Shown piece after piece: positions 32,132 to 37,737 of a stretch of DNA of 39,216 nucleotides. Source of the stretch: an uncultured Saprospiraceae bacterium (GTDB lineage: Bacteria; Bacteroidota; Bacteroidia; Chitinophagales; Saprospiraceae); the NCBI GenBank assembly GCA_937969415.1, contig CALBWK010000154.1:1-39216 (forward strand). Direction: 5' to 3'. The position numbers and the translations under genes were made by a program. Below the pieces are notes generated by a model that was not told where the DNA came from, made no database searches, and worked only from the letters and a program-made list of their open reading frames with translations. Every line of letters starts with the position of its first letter. The stretch's first letter is position 1.

Positions 32132-32632
32132 TTACTCCCGCCCCATCCAAGTAGAATGCATCATCTTCAGCCGCCACCCTACCTCTGTCTTTACGGCTAA
32201 TGCACTCTCTATCCAACTAGCGTTATTGACGAGACTGTCCTCCTTATAGAATTTGGCATAATTGCGATAAGCTATCTGTATAGAGGGCCCATATTTCTCT
32301 ACAGTGATGTACTCCATCTGATTAACCCGCTTGGCTCTATTTTCATTAGCCAATTGTCCTCTCATAAATTGTTTGATACGATCATTGTCCCAGACCTCTC
32401 CTTGTTCTAAGATGATAAAGTCTTCAGTATGATAATCCAATATCTTAGTAGAATCTACCCCAGCCCACAAATCATCAAAAGCGCCTTGGATGAGGTCCAT
32501 AGCAATTTTCTTTTCAACTTCAGTAATCTCTTTGGAAGAGGATCTATTCTCTTTGGAAGAGGAGGTTGGAGACGGTGTGCCTGTTGTACAGGAACTAAAC
32601 AGCACTACTAAAAGGAGTGATAAATATTTCAT
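32132..32632 (-). CDS. DUF4440/SnoaL-like (NTF2 fold) lipoprotein
   Basis: A 166-residue lipoprotein with signal MKYLSLLLVVLFSSC and lipobox Cys, then a Ser-rich linker (TPSPTSSSKENRSSSK). The C-terminal 120 residues have the DUF4440/NTF2-like pattern: an amphipathic helix (IAMDLIQGAFDDLWAGVDSTKILDYHTEDFIILE), then strands ending GWRLKMMHSTWMGR. Members bind small ligands or are enzymes; there is no evidence for one here. It precedes ileS on the same strand with a 117-bp gap, so a shared transcript is possible but an own ileS promoter is likely. Confidence 0.8.
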   Translation of the reverse strand: MKYLSLLLVVLFSSCTTGTPSPTSSSKENRSSSKEITEVEKKIAMDLIQGAFDDLWAGVDSTKILDYHTEDFIILEQGEVWDNDRIKQFMRGQLANENRAKRVNQMEYITVEKYGPSIQIAYRNYAKFYKEDSLVNNASWIESALAVKTEVGWRLKMMHSTWMGRE

Positions 32633-32819
32633 TAAAGTAAGTTAAGGCAATCTTGCAACTTTAGGACTACCACAAAATCAATTTTCTACTCAGACACCTA
32701 GTCAAGTAGCGCAAAGATGTCAACTCCATTAAGTCCTCAACTAGATCCTTTGCACTAACCCACAATATTTATATCAGACGTCAACAATACAGCCTTAATG
32801 CTGGCGTTCCAATTACATC

Positions 32820-32881
32820 AATACTTGCGGCCAAAAAATATTCGCCAGGCAGGCAACACTCTTTATTCCAACGCAAGTATT
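32820..32881. promoter_or_regulatory. Inverted repeat upstream of lipoprotein gene
   Basis: AATACTTGCG (32820-32829) and CGCAAGTATT (32872-32881) are perfectly complementary over 10 bp and separated by 42 bases, ending 28 bases before the ATG. It could be a regulator site pair or a leader hairpin. No T run follows. Confidence 0.4.
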
Positions 32882-32909
32882 AGAGTTATAAAACAATACT
32901 TAAATAATT

Positions 32910-33827
32910 ATGAAACAGTTTCAATTTCTATTCTTGGCCATCTCGTTGGTCTACTTTTCAGCTTGTGGTGACACAGATCCTTCAGAGTTTACCGGTACTG
33001 CTGATGATGTCTTAGCGATGTTGCAAGAGGACAGCCCAGCTCAAGAGTTTACGGTGTCCAATACAGGGTTTGATATCATTACAGACAACAACACCCTCAT
33101 CTCTGCAGCCCCGCAATCCTTTGTAAATGTGGATGGCTCACCTTACAATGGGACTTTCGTCTTATCAGTTATAGAACTACAAACCAAATCTGACATAATG
33201 CGCTACGGATACCAGACGCTGACGGTAGATGGACAAATCTTAACCAGCGATGGTGAGTTCCGTTTCGAAGCGATAGCGGCAAATACGACAGAATTAGTCT
33301 TAGCAGAAAATGCCTTTCTAGGTGTAAGAATACCCAATGAAGCACCCTCCAGTGAAGCCATTCTTTTTGAATTAAGTGAAGAACAGTTATGGTCACCAAT
33401 GATGGTCGACGGAGCAGCCATAGATACAAGCGGATGGGAAACAGGAGAAAACGTATGGAGTATTGGATATGATACCAGATTCCCTACCCTAGATTGGGTC
33501 AATGTGGATTACTTTACAAAATTCGATGAGCCTCTCACGGATATTTCATTGTGCTTACCACGTGGATACGGCCGAGATAATTCGGTAGTCTATTTAGTGT
33601 TCAGCGATCGCGATATAGTGCTACGTCCTACTATGAATGGCACAGCCTTCACCGCTCCACTGCCTATCGGAGAAAATGTACATATGGTGGCCATCACAGC
33701 AGAGGGAGACAATAGGTTTAGAATAGCCAAAGAGGAGGTTGCCATCATCGAAAATCTCAAAGTCGACTTAGAGCCAGATTCCGCTTCCAAGGAAGAAATT
33801 ATAGAGTGTCTTGAAAACCTAGACTAG
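32910..33827 (+). CDS. Lipoprotein of unknown function, beta-rich
   Basis: A 305-residue lipoprotein (MKQFQFLFLAISLVYFSAC, lipobox Cys in FSAC). The N-terminal half has beta strands of an extracellular carbohydrate- or surface-protein type (SFVNVDGSPYNGTFVLSVIELQTKSDIMRYGYQTLTVDGQILTSDGEFRFEA), reminiscent of regulatory-like domains in Bacteroidota surface proteins. I cannot name the family. There is no enzyme motif. Hydrophobic and acidic patches alternate, and the end is acidic. It is separated from the following regulator by 129 bp that hold a palindrome and a promoter. Confidence 0.68.
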   Translation: MKQFQFLFLAISLVYFSACGDTDPSEFTGTADDVLAMLQEDSPAQEFTVSNTGFDIITDNNTLISAAPQSFVNVDGSPYNGTFVLSVIELQTKSDIMRYGYQTLTVDGQILTSDGEFRFEAIAANTTELVLAENAFLGVRIPNEAPSSEAILFELSEEQLWSPMMVDGAAIDTSGWETGENVWSIGYDTRFPTLDWVNVDYFTKFDEPLTDISLCLPRGYGRDNSVVYLVFSDRDIVLRPTMNGTAFTAPLPIGENVHMVAITAEGDNRFRIAKEEVAIIENLKVDLEPDSASKEEIIECLENLD

Positions 33828-33843
33828 CCAGCTTATATAGTCA

Positions 33844-33863
33844 AATCACCTATTAGGGTGATT
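33844..33863 (+). terminator. Possible hairpin terminator after lipoprotein
   Basis: AATCACC-tattag-GGTGATT forms a perfect 7-bp stem 16 bases after the stop of the lipoprotein gene. No T run follows, so termination is uncertain. Confidence 0.3.
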
Positions 33864-33896
33864 CGGCTGTAGAACACTTCACACATCGCTAGGATA

Positions 33897-33940
33897 AATA
33901 TTTTCAAAGTTTCAATAATTATTGAAACTTTGAAAATATT
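33897..33940. promoter_or_regulatory. Perfect 44-bp palindrome, likely operator of the GbsR-type regulator
   Basis: The two 22-base halves are exact reverse complements, meeting at 33918/33919. The core is AAAGTTTCA at 33906-33914 and TGAAACTTT at 33923-33931. It lies immediately upstream of the promoter box of the regulator gene (33945-33952) and covers its -33 region, which is what an autoregulatory operator would do. Two imperfect relatives precede the next two genes. Such a site would not be a terminator in this position. Confidence 0.8.
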
Positions 33941-33944
33941 GTTC

Positions 33945-33952
33945 TATATTTG
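33945..33952 (+). promoter_or_regulatory. Promoter -7 box of the GbsR-type regulator gene
   Basis: TATATTTG is a perfect match to TAnnTTTG. Only four bases separate it from the ATG at 33957, so transcription would start near the A of ATG and the mRNA may be leaderless. An ATTG lies about 20 bases upstream, inside the palindrome. Confidence 0.55.
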
Positions 33953-33956
33953 AATT

Positions 33957-34463
33957 ATGGAATTACAAGAGGCACAGATGCAGTTCATACAAACTTGGGG
34001 GTCAGTCGGCTCATCTTGGGGTATACCGCGCTCTATGGCCCAGATTCATGCACTCCTTCTTGCCAACGCTGATGGCCTGAGTACTGAGGAAGTGATGGAA
34101 GAAATCAAGCTTTCTAGAGGTAATGTCAATATCAACCTCAGAGAATTGATCAACTGGGGCCTCATCAGCAAGCAGAACAAGCTGGGAGACCGTAAGGAGT
34201 ACTTCAAAGCAGAGCACGAAATCTGGTCTGTAGCCAAGCGTATTATAGAGGAGCGGAAGAAGAGAGAGTTTGTACCCATTCAGAACCTCTTGACAGAACT
34301 AAAGGCCACCAAAATAGTAGGCCCTAAGGCCAAAGTAGCCCATTTTAAGGGGTTGGTAGAAGAGCTGGATGCTTTCTTATCACAAATGGATCAGCTATCA
34401 GAATTACTGGTAAAAATGAAGAATAACAGGTTTTTTAATCAATTCATAAAGTTCTTAAAATAG
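33957..34463 (+). CDS. GbsR/MarR-type transcriptional regulator
   Basis: A 168-residue protein of the GbsR-like MarR branch. The N-terminal QFIQTWGSVGSSWGIPRSMAQIHALLL and the winged helix-turn-helix (STEEVMEEIKLSRGNVNINLRELINWGLISKQ, about 40-75, then the wing GDRKEYFKAE) are characteristic. The C-terminal half is helical and probably dimerises. It likely binds the 44-bp palindrome directly upstream (autoregulation) and the related sites before the two following genes. Effector unknown; GbsR itself senses choline in Bacillus, but many relatives are light- or stress-linked. The start at 33957 fits the family N-terminus and the promoter position. Confidence 0.88.
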   Translation: MELQEAQMQFIQTWGSVGSSWGIPRSMAQIHALLLANADGLSTEEVMEEIKLSRGNVNINLRELINWGLISKQNKLGDRKEYFKAEHEIWSVAKRIIEERKKREFVPIQNLLTELKATKIVGPKAKVAHFKGLVEELDAFLSQMDQLSELLVKMKNNRFFNQFIKFLK

Positions 34464-34483
34464 GATAGCCCTAAAGAGGTCTA

Positions 34484-34521
34484 TTTTTTTGAGACAAACT
34501 TTCAGTTTTTTCTAAAACTTT
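34484..34521 (+). promoter_or_regulatory. Operator-like element 1 of the GbsR cluster
   Basis: A 38-base block containing TTTTTTTGA, then AAACTTTCAG, TTTTTTCT and AAAACTTT. A second copy at 34873-34910 differs at only a few bases. Its 26-base core (34496-34521), read on the minus strand, matches the palindrome core 33906-33931 at 19 of 26 positions by my count, including AAAGTTT on one side and TGAAA-n-TTT on the other. It lies 15 bases before the 110-residue membrane protein's ATG. Confidence 0.7.
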
Positions 34522-34536
34522 AAAACATATCATATT

Positions 34537-34869
34537 ATGATTGATCTACTTATTACAATACTCTATTTCTATATGCTAGCGCTCATTCCTTTAGGTGCTA
34601 TTCAGGTCCTCGTGACTCTTTATAAATCCTTTAAAAGAAGTCAACCAACTAGTTATTATAATGACCTAAAGAAATACTGGAGTCTGATTGTCCTCTATTT
34701 CTGCATCTGGTTTATAGGCTCACAGGTTGGAACTGAGTGGATAGACACAACAGCAAGTTGGATCTTCTTCATTACCTACATTTGTATCCCTCCTACCCTC
34801 TTGGCTGTATATAATTTCAAAATTATGCGCAGAGAATATCCTCAAGAAATAGAAAACCTCATCTTCTAA
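34537..34869 (+). CDS. Small membrane protein of unknown function (110 aa)
   Basis: A 110-residue protein with about three hydrophobic helices: ITILYFYMLALIPLGAIQVLVTLY (N-terminal), LIVLYFCIWFIGSQVG (middle) and WIFFITYICIPPTLLAVY (C-terminal), separated by basic loops (KSFKRSQ, RREYPQE). There is no signal peptide and no recognised motif. It follows the regulator gene and carries its own copy of the repeated operator just upstream, so it is probably one of the regulator's targets. The ATG at 34537 is the only sensible start. Confidence 0.72.
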   Translation: MIDLLITILYFYMLALIPLGAIQVLVTLYKSFKRSQPTSYYNDLKKYWSLIVLYFCIWFIGSQVGTEWIDTTASWIFFITYICIPPTLLAVYNFKIMRREYPQEIENLIF

Positions 34870-34872
34870 ATA

Positions 34873-34910
34873 TTTTTTTGAACCAAACTTTCAGTTTTTT
34901 CTAAAACTTC
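34873..34910 (+). promoter_or_regulatory. Operator-like element 2 of the GbsR cluster
   Basis: Second copy of the 38-base block at 34484-34521: TTTTTTTGA, CCAAACTTTCAG, TTTTTTCT, AAAACTTC. The seven-T run, the TTTG and all of the CAAACTTTCAG...AAAACTT part are unchanged. It begins three bases after the stop of the previous gene and lies 23 bases before the ATG of the 125-residue membrane protein. The duplication ahead of two adjacent genes indicates shared regulation. Confidence 0.7.
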
Positions 34911-34933
34911 TAAATAATACAAAAACTATAATT

Positions 34934-35311
34934 ATGAACTACCTACTTATCACCTACTGCACTTACATCGTTGTTACACTGATACTCACTCTGTGGGTGG
35001 GTAGAACCCTCTTCGTCAACGGGAAAGTTTTCCTCTCAGAAATATTCAACAATCAAGAGCTGATCGTCAACTCTGTCAACAAACTGCTTCTGATCGGCTT
35101 TTACCTCATCAATTTTGGCTATGTACTTTTCAATCTTAGAGAAAGAGCTAGACTCACGACGGCAGTAGAAAGTGTAGAAATACTGAGTCAAAAAATTGGC
35201 TTCATCGTTATAATTCTTGGTGTTATGCATTTTATTAATCTATTCGCCCTCTTCACGCTACGAAAACGAGCTAAGCGAAAAACCCTCACTGAGTCGACAC
35301 CTACTGCTTAA
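34934..35311 (+). CDS. Small conserved-looking membrane protein (125 aa)
   Basis: A 125-residue protein with about three helices: LITYCTYIVVTLILTLWVGRTLF, KLLLIGFYLINFGYVLFNL and IGFIVIILGVMHFINLFALF, ending in a basic tail (RKRAKRK). The phrase WVGRTLFVNGKVFLSEIF and VNKLLLIGFYLINFGYVL looks conserved-protein-like and recalls uncharacterised membrane proteins of Bacteroidota that sit near GbsR regulators and DUF393 genes. No catalytic residues are recognised. It follows the 110-residue gene and carries the second copy of the operator-like block. Confidence 0.72.
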   Translation: MNYLLITYCTYIVVTLILTLWVGRTLFVNGKVFLSEIFNNQELIVNSVNKLLLIGFYLINFGYVLFNLRERARLTTAVESVEILSQKIGFIVIILGVMHFINLFALFTLRKRAKRKTLTESTPTA

Positions 35312-35363
35312 GTTATTGTAGGACAAAAAAGAACAAACGTCGCTAACGTAAATACAAGTTCAT

Positions 35364-36200
35364 ATGCTCACCAATCACAAATTACTTATCGATCAAGACT
35401 GTCCTATGTGCAGTATCTATAGCTCAGCCTTTGCTAGAGTCGGTTGGATAGATAGTAACTGCGCCCTACCCTACCAATCTAGTGAGGCCAGCACAATTAC
35501 AGAAATCGACCAACATAAAGCTTGTAATGAAATTGCACTTATCGATTTAGAATCTAAAAAAGTGCGCTATGGTGTTGATTCCCTTATCGCAATAGTGCTT
35601 CAGAATTATCCAAAGCTAAAGCAGATTATTGCACACCCGATGATATACAAGCCGCTAGCAATTCTGTACAAGTTTATTTCTTATAACCGGAAAGTCATTG
35701 CACCTTCAAAACTGACTAGCAACGAAAGAACTTGCAACCCTGACTTTAATCTTGCCTACAGATGGGCATACATCTTATTTGTCGCCATAGCCACTGCATT
35801 TATAGTCAACAACTTCACTGCCCATCTCTTTCCACATTTCGGATGGCCACACAATATGACAACAGAAGTAGTTATCTGTTTGGGGCAGGTGACTTGGCAA
35901 GCTCTAGCAGCACACCTTATTATAAGCAAAGATAGAATCCATTACCTTGGAAATTTGTCGACTGTCTCTATGATGGGTGCGCTGATACTCTTACCCGTCA
36001 CTTTACTCCTTAATCTGGTGAATTTTTCTGTCCATGTTAAGCTTCTCCTATTCTTTTCTGTGATCGGCTTTATGTTTTTTGAACACATCCGGCGCTGCCA
36101 TCTCTTAGGCATCAGCTCTTGGATGACAGTCTCTTGGGTCGCCTATAGAATAACGGCGCTTTCTATTCTGATTCTATTGATTCACAACAGCCTCGTATAA
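35364..36200 (+). CDS. DUF393 (DCC) thiol-disulfide-type domain fused to a membrane region
   Basis: A 278-residue protein. Residues 1-110 are a DCC/DUF393 domain: LLIDQDCPMCSIYSSAF, with Cys13 and Cys16 as the CxxC redox pair, a mid strand IALIDLESKKVRYGVDSLIAIVLQ and the end IIAHPMIYKPLAILYKFISYNRK. The C-terminal 150 residues hold about four helices (YILFVAIATAFIVNNF, ALAAHLII, LILLPVTLLLNLVNF, LLLFFSVIGFMFF). DUF393 proteins are predicted thioredoxin-fold oxidoreductases; the membrane part suggests that it acts at the inner membrane. It is 2 bp before the TIGR01777-type gene, so they are one operon. Confidence 0.82.
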   Translation: MLTNHKLLIDQDCPMCSIYSSAFARVGWIDSNCALPYQSSEASTITEIDQHKACNEIALIDLESKKVRYGVDSLIAIVLQNYPKLKQIIAHPMIYKPLAILYKFISYNRKVIAPSKLTSNERTCNPDFNLAYRWAYILFVAIATAFIVNNFTAHLFPHFGWPHNMTTEVVICLGQVTWQALAAHLIISKDRIHYLGNLSTVSMMGALILLPVTLLLNLVNFSVHVKLLLFFSVIGFMFFEHIRRCHLLGISSWMTVSWVAYRITALSILILLIHNSLV

Positions 36201-36202
36201 CT

Positions 36203-37150
36203 ATGAAAAAGAAAATCGTCATCGCAGGGGGTACAGGATTCCTTGGTGAAGAATTAGAAAAATACTTTGTTGCAAAAAGGTATCAAGTCAAAATCCTTAC
36301 TAGAAATCCTATCGCCTCCAACCATCAAGAGTGGGATGGACAACATCTTGGCCCTTGGGTAGATCACATTGAGGGTGCAGATATCCTCATCAATCTCTGT
36401 GGAAAAAGTGTCGACTGTCGATACACACCCCAAAACAAAAAGGCTATCCACGACTCCAGACTTATAACTACCCGCTTACTCAATGAAGCGATAGGCCTTT
36501 GTTCTACACCGCCCTCCATATTTATGAATGCCAGCAGTGCCACTATATACGTACACTCAGAAGACCTGCCGATGACGGAGCGCTGCGGTATTATCGGACA
36601 CGACTTTTCGATGTCGGTTGTCAAAGCTTGGGAGGCAGCATTTTTTGAAGAGGAAATACATGGTGTCAGAAAGGTAGCCTTGAGAACAAGCATCGTCCTA
36701 GGCGAATCAGGCGGCGCCTATCCCAAACTCAAACAAATAACCCGATTAGGACTAGGAGGCCATCAAGGTAATGGCAATCAGATGGTGTCATGGATTAGTG
36801 CCTTGGATTTTTGTAGAGCTGTCGAGCATATCATAGATAATAGCTATCTAGAAGGCGCCATCAATATTACGAGTCCAAATCCACTAAGTAACAAGACTTT
36901 TATGCAAACCATAAGAAGATCTCTTAGGCCATTGTTTCATCTACACCAACCAAAATGGCTGCTTGAAGTAGGCGCTGCGATTATCGGCACAGAAACAGAA
37001 CTGCTCCTCAAGAGTCGATATGTAATTCCTGAGAGACTGACCAAGTCTGGGTTTTCCTTTGTGCATACTACGATGGAGAAATGGTTGAGTAAGAAATCCA
37101 AATTGAAGAATTCAAAGTCCTTTAATTTGAAAAAACAGAGTACTAATTAA
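36203..37150 (+). CDS. TIGR01777-type NAD(P)-dependent epimerase/oxidoreductase
   Basis: A 315-residue Rossmann protein of the atypical SDR family. The nucleotide-binding motif GGTGFLG is at 9-15, followed by VKILTRNP. The TIGR01777-like blocks INLCGKSVDCRYTPQNKKAIHDSRLITTRLLNEAI, FMNASSATIYVHS, and SWISALDFCRAVEHIID...GAINITSPNPLSNKTFMQTI are all recognisable. The family is annotated as sugar nucleotide epimerase-like but its substrate is unknown. The start is ATG, two bases after the DUF393 gene stop, so expression is coupled. In Bacteroidota such genes often accompany DUF393 or photolyase genes under stress regulators; the latter is recollection. Confidence 0.87.
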   Translation: MKKKIVIAGGTGFLGEELEKYFVAKRYQVKILTRNPIASNHQEWDGQHLGPWVDHIEGADILINLCGKSVDCRYTPQNKKAIHDSRLITTRLLNEAIGLCSTPPSIFMNASSATIYVHSEDLPMTERCGIIGHDFSMSVVKAWEAAFFEEEIHGVRKVALRTSIVLGESGGAYPKLKQITRLGLGGHQGNGNQMVSWISALDFCRAVEHIIDNSYLEGAINITSPNPLSNKTFMQTIRRSLRPLFHLHQPKWLLEVGAAIIGTETELLLKSRYVIPERLTKSGFSFVHTTMEKWLSKKSKLKNSKSFNLKKQSTN

Positions 37151-37186
37151 GACAGCTCATAAGTCGAGAAGGACTCAGGAGCATCC

Positions 37187-37657
37187 CTAGCTCTCTTGTT
37201 GATTGTCTGGAATCTCTATTTCGTACGTAAAACTATCGGACTGCCCAAAGTTGTCGACAGTTGCTTCAAGGACCCAGACACCACTTTGTTTGACCTTTAC
37301 AAAACCTATAAGATACTTACCTTCAGTACACAGGCGATTCATACCCATATAGTTGAATTTGACATTAGGATCAGACTTGAGATATCCATGCAGTTTTACT
37401 CTTGCAAAATTAAGAGGTTGTTCTTCTAAGTCTGCTAATTTCAAAAACCAATGGTGGGTTCTATTAACTTCTGCCTTCTCGATATTATAAATCTTAATCT
37501 TGAAGACCTCATTGTCTGTTTGCACAAACTCCTCGGAACAGATTTTTCTATCGTGGGCTTTTTCAAAAACAGTTTTCGTCTTAGCACTGACGTCCTGAGC
37601 AAATAACGTACTCGACATACTTACAAAAACAAAAAAAGTAAATAACAAATATTTCAT
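37187..37657 (-). CDS. FixH/YtkA-like periplasmic protein
   Basis: A 156-residue protein with a signal peptide (MKYLLFTFFVFVSMSSTLFAQ) and a beta-sandwich of the FixH/YtkA type: an early NRTHHWFLKLADLEEQPLNFARVKLHGYLKSD block, then GKYLIGFVKVKQSGVWVLEATVD. The central GVW word is the most family-like. The usual M-P-x-H-x-H-type metal motif is replaced (NYMGMNR), so copper binding is doubtful. It is soluble, periplasmic and of unknown role. It stands between convergent genes. Confidence 0.65.
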   Translation of the reverse strand: MKYLLFTFFVFVSMSSTLFAQDVSAKTKTVFEKAHDRKICSEEFVQTDNEVFKIKIYNIEKAEVNRTHHWFLKLADLEEQPLNFARVKLHGYLKSDPNVKFNYMGMNRLCTEGKYLIGFVKVKQSGVWVLEATVDNFGQSDSFTYEIEIPDNQQES

Positions 37658-37683
37658 AGATGCAATTGTTATGACGATACAAA

Positions 37684-37720
37684 GTGGGTTGCCTTACTGC
37701 GATCACAATAAGGCAACCAC
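37684..37720 (-). terminator. Hairpin terminator downstream of the tectonin-like gene
   Basis: On the minus strand GTGGTTGCCTTA pairs with TAAGGCAAC-C-CAC, a 12-bp stem with one bulge around a 12-nt loop, followed by TTTGT. It lies 17 bases after the stop of the 37738 gene and before the FixH-like gene. The T run is short. Confidence 0.65.
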
Positions 37721-37737
37721 TTGTACATTTGTCTTAT

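Noticed and set aside
33897-33940. 44-bp palindrome considered as a terminator of the preceding lipoprotein gene
   Set aside because: It has no following T run, is very AT-rich, and overlaps the -33 region of the regulator promoter; an operator explains it better.
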